From Deinococcales bacterium (GTDB taxonomy: Bacteria; Deinococcota; Deinococci; Deinococcales; JAAFIG01), in assembly GCA_025359505.1 (NCBI GenBank), contig JANYHH010000002.1, forward strand, positions 1-64,000: 64,000 nucleotides of DNA, written 5' to 3'. The notes below the pieces were generated by a model. It was not told where the DNA came from and did no database searches. It was given only the letters and a program-made list of their open reading frames with translations. The position numbers were made by a program, and so were the translations under genes. Shown here piece by piece: positions 16,454-26,271 of the stretch. The number at the start of each line of letters is the position of its first letter. The stretch's first letter is position 1.

Positions 16454-16948
16454 TCAAAACGTTCCCGAAGCAATTCTTCTAAGGATCGCCATCACAGTTT
16501 CGTACCCGTCAATGCTGATCAGCATCTCGAGTGGACACTGACCGCCGAGAGCGGGCAAGCTCGACCTCATCCAAATGCTCGCATTGTCCTCACCGCCAAG
16601 GACGGTGGTCGCACGTTCGAACACTCGGCTGACCATTTCGACCTTCAAACCTTCAGCTCTGTCATCAAAGCGTTTAGCATACTCCTGCGCAGCTCGAGCC
16701 AGACGAGCGTTGGCTGCCATGGGATGCAGGACAGCGGTGCTGAACGCTCTCGAGTCCGCGCTGCTCAGCGCCATTGATTCGTCCATCTGAATGGTACGCA
16801 CCGCCGCCTCCATTGCCGCTGTCACGACGAACTCGGTCAGTGTGATCCCACGCAGTGCAGCCGCGCGTTGCAGCAGTGCTTTGCGCTCGAGCGGAACGCG
16901 CAACCGCAGGCGCGTCATGGATTCGGTGATCAGTTGGGCTTTACGCAT
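16454..16948 (-). CDS. antitoxin-like protein: DUF1778/RHH-like N-terminus plus MbcA/Xre-type (DUF2384-like) C-terminal domain
   Basis: RLRLRVPLERKALLQRAAALRGITLTEFVVTAAMEAA and RVFERATTVLGGEDNASIWMRSSLPALGGQCPLEMLISIDGYETVMAIL. Confidence 0.7.
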   Translation of the reverse strand: MRKAQLITESMTRLRLRVPLERKALLQRAAALRGITLTEFVVTAAMEAAVRTIQMDESMALSSADSRAFSTAVLHPMAANARLARAAQEYAKRFDDRAEGLKVEMVSRVFERATTVLGGEDNASIWMRSSLPALGGQCPLEMLISIDGYETVMAILRRIASGTF

Positions 16949-17373
16949 CTTGAGCCATCCTCTACTTCAAGCGTGTTTTGTCAAAAACGAGCTGAGAAAT
17001 TCTGTTCCACCAAGCCTTGTGAGTCTCCATCAGCACGTTTTGAGAGCGCGTCGATATTGCCAACATGGTTTGACTCAACGTGCGCAAGACGCTTGGACAG
17101 TGGGTCACGCTCCGTGTTGAAACGCTCACAGCACTCAGTCTCGAGAGCCCGCATAGCGCATGCCCAACCGCTTTTGGTGCGCGGCGCAGACGCGTGGCTG
17201 ATCGAGACGAATCTGCCGATGAATTCGGTCGGTCTTGGCGCGGTGATGCCGCTGGCGGAGTGCACGAGTCGTGGCGCGATGAGATCGTGCCGGGTTAATC
17301 CTGAAACCACACCAGCAATGCGCTGGATTCGATCAGTCGACGCGTTCGCGGCGATGGTTTCGACTTTTCATGC

Positions 17374-17676
17374 TCACTGGCGTTCAGCGCAGCGTTCATC
17401 GTGCAACTCCGCGCTGAGACTGGTTCCTTCGGCGTACTTGCCGCGCAAACCCTCGAGCGCGATCACCCGGATTTGCCCGGGTGTGGCGTCGCTTGTTGGT
17501 CTGAAAAACTCGAGCAGTTCACCAACAGGGGTTTCGAGTGCCGCCTCGAGTTTGAAGAGTGTGCTGACCCTCAGTCGCAGTGGGGCGCGGTTCGAGATGA
17601 TCCTGTCAACCGTGGATCGGGCCATGCCAGCGGTCCGGGCGAAACTCCCAATGCTTTTACAGCCATTGCGTTCCAT
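17374..17676 (-). CDS. small XRE-type HTH regulator
   Basis: SIGSFARTAGMARSTVDRIISNRAPLRLRVSTLFKLEAALETPVGELLEFF. Confidence 0.6.
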   Translation of the reverse strand: MERNGCKSIGSFARTAGMARSTVDRIISNRAPLRLRVSTLFKLEAALETPVGELLEFFRPTSDATPGQIRVIALEGLRGKYAEGTSLSAELHDERCAERQ

Positions 17677-18018
17677 CGTGCCTTTGATCAGTTGGACGAT
17701 CGGGTGATCGCGGATGGTGGTCGGAGTCGCACTGTTGGCTAACTTAACGCATTCTATTTTGATGATCGCTCACCACCTGTCAAGATTCTCGAGCGTCTCA
17801 GCGTGTCACCACAGATTAATTCGCAGTGAAGATTCATTTTCCGTCTGAGGAAAACCGCTCGGCGCGATTAAGCTTCGCCATTACCCACTAACCCGCGAGG
17901 CGATTTCGAGCAATTGCCCGAGCGTCATCAGCCAGCGAGTCACATCCGAACATCAATCCCGACCGTCAAAGCTGCCCGAAAACCACATCCAACCGGTCAC
18001 GCTTTTCGTGCATCAAAC

Positions 18019-18555
18019 TCATTCGTCAACGATTCGAGAACCATTTCCTTTGCAATCTTTTGTTTCCGAGAAGTGCAGCTTCAGCGCGTGCCATTTATCG
18101 CCCAAAGCTTGCTGCGCAGTCGTGACCACCGTCACCTCCCCGTCCACATGCACAATCAGCCAGAATTTGAGTTCCATCCATGGCGCTGTCGACGACCCTC
18201 CCTCGCTTTTGAGCGTGTTGACCGATTCCAGGGCGACCTCGACAAACCGCGAGAGATGCCGCGAGCGCCGCCACTCCCGCGCCGTCGCTAAACCATAAAA
18301 TGGCGCTTTTTTCGATGCGATCATCTGCTCGTACATCACAGATGGGTCCATTACTAGCGTCTGTGCCACCCCGCGCTTGGGAATCGTTTCGCCCTGCACC
18401 AGCACTCGAGCCAGCAAGCCGCCGCCCTGCCCGGCGTGAATCCACAGGGTCAACTCCGCGAACTCGATCTGCCACGGCAGCGCCCCGTGATCCATGATTG
18501 CCTGCTCGAGTGCGAGTTCCACCCGTTTGATAACCTGTGCCGCCGTTGATTTCAC
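18019..18555 (-). CDS. conserved-looking hypothetical protein (178 aa), GTG start overlapping the upstream gene (GTGA)
   Basis: Start/stop overlap with the 468-aa gene; long intact frame. Confidence 0.55.
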   Translation of the reverse strand: MKSTAAQVIKRVELALEQAIMDHGALPWQIEFAELTLWIHAGQGGGLLARVLVQGETIPKRGVAQTLVMDPSVMYEQMIASKKAPFYGLATAREWRRSRHLSRFVEVALESVNTLKSEGGSSTAPWMELKFWLIVHVDGEVTVVTTAQQALGDKWHALKLHFSETKDCKGNGSRIVDE

Positions 18556-19958
18556 CTGACCCCCACACCCTTCGCTTTGGTTTTCACACCGATAAGATTG
18601 CCTGCTCGAGCGGGCAGGTTGCGACGCAAGCGCTCGACGAGCGACAATGCGATGAACTGCCCATTGCCCTCGCGTTGCACCGCGCCGCGCTCGAGCAGGT
18701 GCGTGATCACGACCCGCCACGGCGCTAATTCCCCCGTGAGACTCGGAATATCCTTGACCTTGACGCGATACCCGTCGAGCCGCACGAGGTGCGCCATCAA
18801 CGCGCTCGAGAGCCGTTCAATATTCGCCGCTTGGCTCGGTGAAACGGCGAGTGACGATGAGCGGTCCGAGGCGCGAGCATGAATTGGTTCACCTCGAGCC
18901 TGACGAAGTGGATTGTCATTGCCAGCTTTCTGGCGCTCGAGATAGCCTTTGACCTTCGTCCATTTCCCAAACAAGGCCTCTTTTTCAGCTTCGACAGTCA
19001 GCAATTGCTGTTTCAGCTCGAGCCGCTCTCGCTGCCAATGCGCCCGCTCGACTCGCAATAACGGCTCGAGGTTCGCCTCGAGGAATTGCGCTGGGTCTGG
19101 TTCCTCGAGCGGATCACCAGCCGATGCGGGCTGACTTGCCGGGACTGGTGTTTGAGTGATCGTCGCACCAGCGATTGCGTTGGGAACGACAGCCGCATGA
19201 CCTCGAGATGTTGCCGCCGATTTCGCGTTGTGTTTCGCGGCGCGTCGCGGATTGGCTCGAGTCGGCTTCACAGCGTTTTGCGAGCGGTTCAATCCTCGAG
19301 AAGCGAGTGGCAGCATCGGCTCGAGTGGCGGCGTCATGCTGAAATCAGTGAACGCAGTCGGAAGCGTCTGGCTCGAGGAGAGCAGGGTCTGGAATGTGGC
19401 GTTCCACTGGAGCGACAACGCCAACTCGAAGCGTTGCCGAGCGCGGATGTACTCGCGCAGTGCTGGGTCTAGCTGCTGCCACACGAGTTCTGCCAGCATT
19501 GGCTGCTCGAAGGATTGACTGGCGCGATGAAGTTCTTGTTGTGCAAAAACGGTGAAGCCCTGCAAACCCGTTGCGCTCCAGTCGCTCGGCAAATCCAACT
19601 CGAGACGATGATGCGCCGAAGCTACTGCAGTCGAGTTCGTAAAGTTTGCGGTTCTCGAGTCAGCGTTGATTGCCGGTGTGCTCACTGATTTATCCGCAGT
19701 CACAGTTTGGCTTTGATTGCGTGTGGCTCGAGCTTGACCTGCTCGTTCGAGAAGCGATTTCCTTGAGTCGAGCGGTTGGGGTGCGAAGCGATGATCGGTG
19801 AACTGGTGATTGCAGGTCGGGCAGCGCCGCATCTGCACCCGCGTCTGCTCGAGTTTACGAATTCGCGTACCAGCGGAGTGCGTCCGACTCGCACCGCACT
19901 TCGGGCACGGTGTGTTTGCTATGACCGCTCTGCGTGCTGACTGAAAACCAGTGGTCAC
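18552..19958 (-). CDS. hypothetical protein: N-terminal zinc ribbon, coiled coil, C-terminal winged-helix-like region
   Basis: CPKCGASRTHSAGTRIRKLEQTRVQMRRCPTCNHQF; LLRVERAHWQRERLELKQQLLTVEAEKEALFGKW; C-term LTGELAPWRVVITHLLERGAVQREGNGQFIAL. Confidence 0.6.
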   Translation of the reverse strand: MTTGFQSARRAVIANTPCPKCGASRTHSAGTRIRKLEQTRVQMRRCPTCNHQFTDHRFAPQPLDSRKSLLERAGQARATRNQSQTVTADKSVSTPAINADSRTANFTNSTAVASAHHRLELDLPSDWSATGLQGFTVFAQQELHRASQSFEQPMLAELVWQQLDPALREYIRARQRFELALSLQWNATFQTLLSSSQTLPTAFTDFSMTPPLEPMLPLASRGLNRSQNAVKPTRANPRRAAKHNAKSAATSRGHAAVVPNAIAGATITQTPVPASQPASAGDPLEEPDPAQFLEANLEPLLRVERAHWQRERLELKQQLLTVEAEKEALFGKWTKVKGYLERQKAGNDNPLRQARGEPIHARASDRSSSLAVSPSQAANIERLSSALMAHLVRLDGYRVKVKDIPSLTGELAPWRVVITHLLERGAVQREGNGQFIALSLVERLRRNLPARAGNLIGVKTKAKGVGVR

Positions 19959-20075
19959 GTTACACCCTCAGGCTTTGAGATTTCGTGCTGCCATTGGTTC
20001 ATAGACCCTCCGATCGTGTGGTCTGGTATCGGTGTTGCTTTAATACTCGAGCCGTGTGTAGATTTGCGGCACTGG

Positions 20076-20711
20076 TCACACACGATCACGCTGACCCTCA
20101 ATTAATTCCTGAACCTCACGACGGCCCTGTGCTGGTTTCCATGCCGCCCATCGGGCTGGAACCGTCAACGCCACCTGCTCGAGTTGTTGCGCGACGAGTA
20201 CATTCCCCCGCAGCGTGCCGCGCATATGCACGGAGTTAGCATCTTCAAGGTTGGCGAGTTGCTCGAGTGATGCCTCAGCCGCAACGATGAACGGCTCGAG
20301 TTTGGCGCGTTCGGGGTAGACGCGCAGCACCGCGAGCCGGCTGGTTTGATCGAGACGGACGACTTGACCCGAAGCGCTCCAAATCGTCTCGTTATCGTCC
20401 TCTCGAGGGAATCGCAGGTTGACCATCTTGACGGGGTTGACGAGTGACCCATCTAAACGAGTGCGAAAATGTGCTGTCAATCGCCAGCGTCCCGACAACG
20501 CCGTGCCGAGACGCAATGCTTCGGGGCTAGCAGTGCAGCGCAAGCGCGTACCATCGTCAAGCTCGAGTTCGACAAGTTCGCCGCGTCCCGGATCGTGAAT
20601 GATGGCGGTCACAAGTAAGAAGGCGTGGTGGCTCTTCGGGAGGTTCGGTGGTGACTTGGTGGGGGTGGCGGTCGGCGGCAAGGTGGAACCTCCTCGAAAT
20701 GCAATCGCCAC
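20076..20711 (-). CDS. hypothetical protein (211 aa), possibly beta-rich/OB-fold-like
   Basis: Intact ORF upstream of and co-directional with the 18-20 kb pair. Confidence 0.45.
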   Translation of the reverse strand: MAIAFRGGSTLPPTATPTKSPPNLPKSHHAFLLVTAIIHDPGRGELVELELDDGTRLRCTASPEALRLGTALSGRWRLTAHFRTRLDGSLVNPVKMVNLRFPREDDNETIWSASGQVVRLDQTSRLAVLRVYPERAKLEPFIVAAEASLEQLANLEDANSVHMRGTLRGNVLVAQQLEQVALTVPARWAAWKPAQGRREVQELIEGQRDRV

Positions 20712-20944
20712 CGCTTCAGCCTGTTGGCTGGTGAGGAGGACGTCCTCAGCGGTGGCGTAATGGTGCGAACCTAGTTATGACGAACTGGTTGTGTGTCACT
20801 TCAATCTCGAGTCTTCACTTCACACGGTCTTAAGGTGTGAGTCATAAAAGACAACGAAAAGCCTGATAAGTATAACACGTCAAGTTATTCTAAGACAAAG
20901 TTTAACAAGTCGCTTTAGGACGCTCAAACCTCGAGTCTGAAATA

Positions 20945-21196
20945 GTGAAAAGCACTGGGAACCGTGTGCCTCGAGACGAGGGAGCGCTCGTGCAACTCGG
21001 CGCGAGAATCCGCGAGTTGCGCTTAATAAGGGACGAAGCGCAAGACGTGTTTGCTTGGCGGGCGCAAGTGCCTCGGGCTCACATCGGGTTGATTGAGAAT
21101 GGCAAGATTGACGTGCGTTACTCAACTCTCTCTAGGATTGCTGGAGCGCTCGAAGTCAGCCTCAGCGAACTGCTGCTGTTTGAGATTTCTAGCTAA
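20945..21196 (+). CDS. XRE/Cro-type HTH regulator
   Basis: LGARIRELRLIRDEAQDVFAWRAQVPRAHIGLIENGKIDVRYSTLSRIAGALEVSLSELL. Confidence 0.85.
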   Translation: MKSTGNRVPRDEGALVQLGARIRELRLIRDEAQDVFAWRAQVPRAHIGLIENGKIDVRYSTLSRIAGALEVSLSELLLFEISS

Positions 21197-21313
21197 AGAA
21201 CTCCATTTCTCGAAAAGTTTTTACTTGATGGTGGTCTGCCCGTTTTTGGTGCAACGTCAATTCAATGAATCGTGGTCTAGCCGCGCTGGAGCAGTAGTTT
21301 GACAAATACCAAC

Positions 21314-21329
21314 TAAACCAGTAGGTTTA
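21314..21329. promoter_or_regulatory. palindromic operator candidate upstream of the iron transporter operon
   Basis: TAAACC-AGTA-GGTTTA, downstream of TTGACA at 21299-21304. Confidence 0.5.
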
Positions 21330-21370
21330 ATACAGTTCGACTGTTGAAGTTTACAAACAATTGGAGAATC

Positions 21371-22432
21371 ATGAAAACGAAACACATCGCTGCCGGTCTC
21401 GCCGCACTCGCCCTGATCGCCACACTCAGCCTCTCGAGTCACGCCCAGCAAAGCTCCGTGACTGTTTACAGCGGACGCAGCAGCGGTCTGGTCGATCCAA
21501 TCGTTAAAGCCTTTGAGAAAGACACCGGCATCAAAATTAACGTTCGCTACGGCACGGATGCTGCGCTGTACGCCGCGCTCCAAGAAGAGGGCACGCGCAG
21601 TCCAGCCGATGTCTTCTGGGTTAACACGGCGGGTGCGGTCGTCACTGCCGCCAAGAACGGTTTGTTCCAGAAACTGCCGGCCGCGCTGTTGAAGCGCCCG
21701 GCCGAGTTCGTCCCGAAGAGCGGCTTGTGGGTTCCGTTGTCGGCTCGCTTCCGGGTGGTGGCGTTCAATCCCAAAACCGTCAAGGACAGCGACTTACCGA
21801 CTGGCGTGCTCGAGATGCCGAAACTCGTCAAATTCAAGGGGCGCGTCGGTTGGACGCCGACCTACTCGAGCTTCCAAGACTTCATCACCGCACTGCGAAA
21901 AGTCCACGGCGAGAACAAGGCGCGGCAGTGGCTGCTCGACATGAAGAAACTCGAGCCGAAAAGCTACGCATCGAACACCGCGATGCTCGACGCGATGCGG
22001 GCGGGGGAAATTGATGTCGCACTGACCAACCACTACTACATCCAGAAGATCATCGCAGGCGTGCGTGAAGGCGAGTTCGAGGGTACGGCTGAGGAAAAAG
22101 AGACCGCGACTCAACCGCAGGGCAACGTGATTGGCACGCATTACTTCGCGGCCGGCGATGTCGGCAATTTGGAACTGGTGACCGGCGCGGGCATCCTCAA
22201 GACCAGCAAAAACGCGGCCGCCCAGCGATTCCTCGAGTACCTGCTGTCCACGAAAACGCAGCAACTGACGACGACGACGATCCTCGAATACCCGGTGGTC
22301 AGCGGGTTCGCGCTGCCGAAAACCCTGTTGCCGCTAAGCGAGGCGATCCGCCGCAGCCCGAAACTCGATTTCGAGCAGTTGTCTGATTTGAACGGCACAC
22401 TGAAACTGCTGCGCGACGTGGGCGTGCTGTAA
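21371..22432 (+). CDS. iron(III) ABC transporter substrate-binding protein
   Basis: Signal peptide then SVTVYSGRSSGLVDPIVKAFEKDTGIKINVRYG, FbpA-like. Confidence 0.9.
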   Translation: MKTKHIAAGLAALALIATLSLSSHAQQSSVTVYSGRSSGLVDPIVKAFEKDTGIKINVRYGTDAALYAALQEEGTRSPADVFWVNTAGAVVTAAKNGLFQKLPAALLKRPAEFVPKSGLWVPLSARFRVVAFNPKTVKDSDLPTGVLEMPKLVKFKGRVGWTPTYSSFQDFITALRKVHGENKARQWLLDMKKLEPKSYASNTAMLDAMRAGEIDVALTNHYYIQKIIAGVREGEFEGTAEEKETATQPQGNVIGTHYFAAGDVGNLELVTGAGILKTSKNAAAQRFLEYLLSTKTQQLTTTTILEYPVVSGFALPKTLLPLSEAIRRSPKLDFEQLSDLNGTLKLLRDVGVL

Positions 22433-22437
22433 CAGCC

Positions 22438-24051
22438 GTGCGATCTCAACCGATTGGCAGGCAGACCCGCTCGAGCGCATCGCTCACCAAAGCTCGGCGG
22501 GGTAGCGGTCGGCGTACCCCGCCCGCACTGCTGGCGCTGGCCAGCCTGACCGCGCTGGGCGTACTGCTTCCACTGCTGTACCTATTGCTCAGGGCCACCC
22601 AAGCCGAACCAGCGGTGCTGCTCGAGATTCTGTGGCGCACTCGCAACCTCGAGCTGCTCGGCAACACCTTGCTGCTGCTGCTCGGAGTGTTGGTGTGTAG
22701 CACGCTGATCGCGTTGCCGTTGGCGTGGCTGCTGACCAGAAGCGATCTGCCACTGCGCCGCTGGCTGGTTTTTGTCGGCGTGCTGCCGCTGGCCGTCCCG
22801 GGCTACGTCGGCGCGTACGCGATGCTGGCCGCGACCGGTTCCGGCGGCGTGATCGAGCTGCTGACCGGACTGAATTGTCCGCGCCCGAGCGGTTACTGGG
22901 GCGCACTCGGGGTGTTGACGCTGTTTGGGTTCTCGTACCTGTTTCTGAATTTCTGGACGACGCTCAGCGGTTTAGACCCGAGTCTCGAAGATGCCGCCAG
23001 ATCGCTGGGGCTGCGACCGTGGGCGGTGTTTTGGCGCGTGATCTGGCCGCAACTCCAACCGGCGCTCTACGCGGGCGGCTTGCTGCTCGGATTGCACGTA
23101 CTGGGTGATTTCGGCGTGGTCAGCTTGATGCGCTTTGAGACGTTCAGCTACGCGATTTACATTCAGTACTCGGCCGCCTTCGACCGCGTGTATGCGGCTT
23201 GGCTGTCACTGATGCTGCTGGTGCTGACTGGAGCGGCACTGGTGTTGGAGGCACGCTTGATGCGAAACGTGCGGCTGGCGCGGGTCGGAATCGGCGCGGC
23301 TCGAGCATCGCAAGTTGTACGGCTCGACTGGTGGCAAGCGGCGCTGGCGCTCGGGCTGATTGGGCTGATCGCTGGAGCATCGCTGGTCGTACCACTTGGC
23401 ACGGTGATGTACTGGTTGACGCGCCACGCGGTCTCGAGCGGCGGGCTGCTCGAGGCGGGACTAAACTCTGTGCTGGCGGCGGGGCCAGCCGCGCTGCTGG
23501 CGGTGCTGCTGGCGCTGCCACTGGCCTATCTTGGCGTGCGCTTCCCGAGTTGGTCATCGCGGCTGCTCGAGCGCACCGCGTACCTCGGATATGCGACCCC
23601 GCCGCTGGCGCTGGCCCTCGCGTTCGTGTTCTTCAGCTTGCAGACCCTGCCGCTTTTGTACCAGACCCTGACGCTGCTGGTGATTGCGCTGGCGCTGCAC
23701 TTTCTGGCCGAGGCCATCGGCCCGATCCGGGCCGCGCTGCACCAAGTTCCCGTGCGGCTCGAGGAGGCGGCTCGAGGGTTGGGGGTATCACCCGGAGCGG
23801 CGTTCGTGCGCGTGACGCTACCGCTCGTCTGGCGCGGCTTGGTCTCGAGTTTGGCGCTGGTGTTTTTGTCGAGCCTCAAAGAGCTACCGATCAGCTTTTT
23901 ACTCTCACCCGTCGGTTTCGACACGCTCGCCAAGCGCATCTGGGGGTACACGAGCGAGGCGATGTTCGCCGAAGCCGCGCCGTACGCCTTGGGCATCGTA
24001 CTGATCTCGAGCGTGCTGGCGGGCATGGTGTTGGTGCGGGAACGCAGATGA
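22438..24051 (+). CDS. iron ABC transporter permease (FbpB-like)
   Basis: Two permease modules; LGLRPWAVFWRVIWPQLQPAL and LGVSPGAAFVRVTLPLVWRG EAA-loops. Confidence 0.9.
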   Translation: MRSQPIGRQTRSSASLTKARRGSGRRTPPALLALASLTALGVLLPLLYLLLRATQAEPAVLLEILWRTRNLELLGNTLLLLLGVLVCSTLIALPLAWLLTRSDLPLRRWLVFVGVLPLAVPGYVGAYAMLAATGSGGVIELLTGLNCPRPSGYWGALGVLTLFGFSYLFLNFWTTLSGLDPSLEDAARSLGLRPWAVFWRVIWPQLQPALYAGGLLLGLHVLGDFGVVSLMRFETFSYAIYIQYSAAFDRVYAAWLSLMLLVLTGAALVLEARLMRNVRLARVGIGAARASQVVRLDWWQAALALGLIGLIAGASLVVPLGTVMYWLTRHAVSSGGLLEAGLNSVLAAGPAALLAVLLALPLAYLGVRFPSWSSRLLERTAYLGYATPPLALALAFVFFSLQTLPLLYQTLTLLVIALALHFLAEAIGPIRAALHQVPVRLEEAARGLGVSPGAAFVRVTLPLVWRGLVSSLALVFLSSLKELPISFLLSPVGFDTLAKRIWGYTSEAMFAEAAPYALGIVLISSVLAGMVLVRERR

Positions 24052-25160
24052 GCGATCAACCAGCACCGGTACTGACGGTCAGCGGTTTAACCAAGAGCTT
24101 CGGTGCAATGACGCAGCAGGTCGTAGACGAGGTGAGTTTTTCACTCGAGGCGGGCAGCATCGTCGGCTTGCTGGGCCCCAGTGGGTGCGGCAAAACCACG
24201 ACGTTGCGCTTGATCGCGGGCTTCGAGCGGCCGGACAGCGGTCGCATTGAACTCGCTGGGCAGACGCTGTTCGGGGAAGGCGTCGATTGCCCACCGGAGC
24301 GACGCGGCATCGGCTTTGTGTTTCAGGATTACGCGCTGTTTCCCCACCTGAGCGTTTTTGAGAACGTGACTTTCGGTTTGGGTCACTTGAAGCGCTCAGA
24401 GCGCCTGCGTCGCGCCGAGGAAGTCCTCGGACTGGTCGGATTGACGATCTTCCGCGACCGCCAACCGGCGCAGCTCTCTGGCGGTCAGCAGCAGCGCGTG
24501 GCGTTGGCCCGCGCCCTCGCCCCGCACCCCAAACTGATTCTGCTCGACGAACCGTTCTCGAGCTTGGACGCGGGCCTGCGGGCCGCGACGCGGCTCGAGA
24601 TTCGTAAAATCCTCAAGAGCATCGGCGCAACGGCGCTCCTTGTCACGCACGATCAGCAGGAGGCGATGTCGTTCAGCGATCACCTGATCGTCATGCGCTC
24701 CGGGCGCATTGAGCAGCAGGGCCGCCCCGAGGCGCTTTACTCGAGACCGCGCACTGCGTTCGTGGCGAGTTTCTTAGGGCGCACCAACCTGATCGCGGGT
24801 CACAGCGCTGGCGGCGTCGTGCAGACTGCGCTTGGGCCAGTGGCCCTCGAGACAGTGACTCTAGAATCGGTATTGCCTGACTCACTCTCACTCGAGCAGA
24901 CCAGCGACACTGGCGCTGTGATGCTGAGCGTGCGCCCGGAGCATCTGCGTTTGAGCGCACTGGACAGCGGGTCTGGAGGCATCGAAGCGCTGGTCAGTGC
25001 GCGGGAGTTCGAGGGTCACAGCGTCACTTACACGGTCGAAGCGGCTGGCTTGCATTTAACGGTACAGGGTGATCCGATGCAGCGGGTCGAGGTCGGTCAG
25101 CGTTGGCGCGTGACGATTGATGGCCCCGTCGCACTCGTCGGCTCGAGTGCGACGACCTGA
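24048..25160 (+). CDS. iron ABC transporter ATP-binding protein (FbpC-like)
   Basis: GPSGCGKTTTLRLIAG, LSGGQQQRVALARAL, LILLDEPFSSLD; ATGA overlap with permease. Confidence 0.93.
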   Translation: MSDQPAPVLTVSGLTKSFGAMTQQVVDEVSFSLEAGSIVGLLGPSGCGKTTTLRLIAGFERPDSGRIELAGQTLFGEGVDCPPERRGIGFVFQDYALFPHLSVFENVTFGLGHLKRSERLRRAEEVLGLVGLTIFRDRQPAQLSGGQQQRVALARALAPHPKLILLDEPFSSLDAGLRAATRLEIRKILKSIGATALLVTHDQQEAMSFSDHLIVMRSGRIEQQGRPEALYSRPRTAFVASFLGRTNLIAGHSAGGVVQTALGPVALETVTLESVLPDSLSLEQTSDTGAVMLSVRPEHLRLSALDSGSGGIEALVSAREFEGHSVTYTVEAAGLHLTVQGDPMQRVEVGQRWRVTIDGPVALVGSSATT

Positions 25161-25322
25161 CCAACGGGCTGCGACATTGCGCTCAGTGCCGACTGTATGT
25201 GTCTCGAGACCACCGAATGACCAGCGTGGCTTTGCGTGCTGCTGTGACTTTCGCACCGCTGGCGCTCAATTGGTTGGGCGCGACATCGCGAATCTCAATC
25301 GTCGCGCCCACGCACCTTGCAA

Positions 25323-26255
25323 TCAGTGCTGCCCCAACCCGCTCAAGTCCTGCACAAAGCGCTTGCCACCCGCCTCGAGCGTAAATGACCTCGAGCCGCG
25401 CGGCACGGTGAATTCGATCACTGCTGGAACCATGTCTGGTAACTCGAGTACCGTTTTGCCTTGTGCATCGCTGATTTTCGCGCCACCCCAAAACGCTGGG
25501 ATGTTCGCGTCCAGCAAATGCGCTACCAACTCTGGCAGGTCAGCCACGCTGTCGGCTTCGGCGTGACACCAGATGTCGCGCCCGGAGTAAAAAGCGGGCG
25601 TCGCCTCCTCGAGCTGCTCGAGTTGCTCTTCGTCGACCTCTTTGCCGACGCCGACGATCACCAGATTCGTGCGCGGGAACTTCTTGTCTTCAATGGCGCG
25701 GGCCAGCGTCGCAGTGTATGCGACGCAATCCTCGAGATCGTGAATTTCGCCGTCGGTGACAATGGCCGCGATGCAGGCTTTGATTTCCTCGCCCGCGTCG
25801 CGGCAAGTATTGATGTACGCAACGAAGTCGCGCACGGCGGGCAGCAGGTTCGTGCCACCTCCGTAGGTTCTGGGGCCTTTGAACTCGGCTTCGCTCGCCG
25901 TTGCGCCCATCTCGCTGATGACTTCAATTTGCGTACCGCCACTGCCCGTTGCCCAGTACGCAACGCGGCACTGACCGTTGGCATCTTTCTTGGCGAGATA
26001 CGGAACCATGATCCGCATCGCCTCCTGCACGGGATTGCGCGGCGTGCCGAACAACCCGAAGAACCCGCCCTCGGTGCGGCCATACGCGCCCATCTGCTGC
26101 ATTGAACCGCTGCCGTCCATGTAGAAGGCGGCCGCTAGCTTCTCGATGGTCGGGTCGAGCGCGAAGGTCAGCTCGAGGTGCAAGCCCTCGGGTGTGTCCT
26201 CGGCGTGAATTTCGGCGTAAGGTTCGAGTAATCCGTTTTCGCGATGTAGTTTCAT
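25323..26255 (-). CDS. VWA-domain protein
   Basis: AAFYMDGSGSMQQ MIDAS-like motif; CIAAIVTDGEIHD. Confidence 0.75.
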   Translation of the reverse strand: MKLHRENGLLEPYAEIHAEDTPEGLHLELTFALDPTIEKLAAAFYMDGSGSMQQMGAYGRTEGGFFGLFGTPRNPVQEAMRIMVPYLAKKDANGQCRVAYWATGSGGTQIEVISEMGATASEAEFKGPRTYGGGTNLLPAVRDFVAYINTCRDAGEEIKACIAAIVTDGEIHDLEDCVAYTATLARAIEDKKFPRTNLVIVGVGKEVDEEQLEQLEEATPAFYSGRDIWCHAEADSVADLPELVAHLLDANIPAFWGGAKISDAQGKTVLELPDMVPAVIEFTVPRGSRSFTLEAGGKRFVQDLSGLGQH

Positions 26256-26271
26256 ACGTCTCCTGTATAGC

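Noticed and set aside
17000-17374. ORFs between the antitoxin-like and XRE genes
   Set aside because: Overlapping ORFs on both strands with no convincing start, homology or codon pattern; left unannotated.
20820-20840. TCACAC...GTGTGA inverted repeat upstream of the XRE gene as a defined operator
   Set aside because: Short arms and no second copy noticed; too weak to report as a feature.
21311-21330. CCAGTAGG at 21317-21325 as an inverted TnsB site marking the distal transposon end
   Set aside because: Only an 8-mer resembles the repeat-2 complement, it sits within a promoter-like palindrome, there is no ACA end or comM fragment next to it, and intact iron-transport genes follow.
22446-25256. 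Numerous long antisense ORFs opposite the iron ABC operon
   Set aside because: High-GC shadow ORFs without start context or recognisable homology; the sense genes have clear family motifs.
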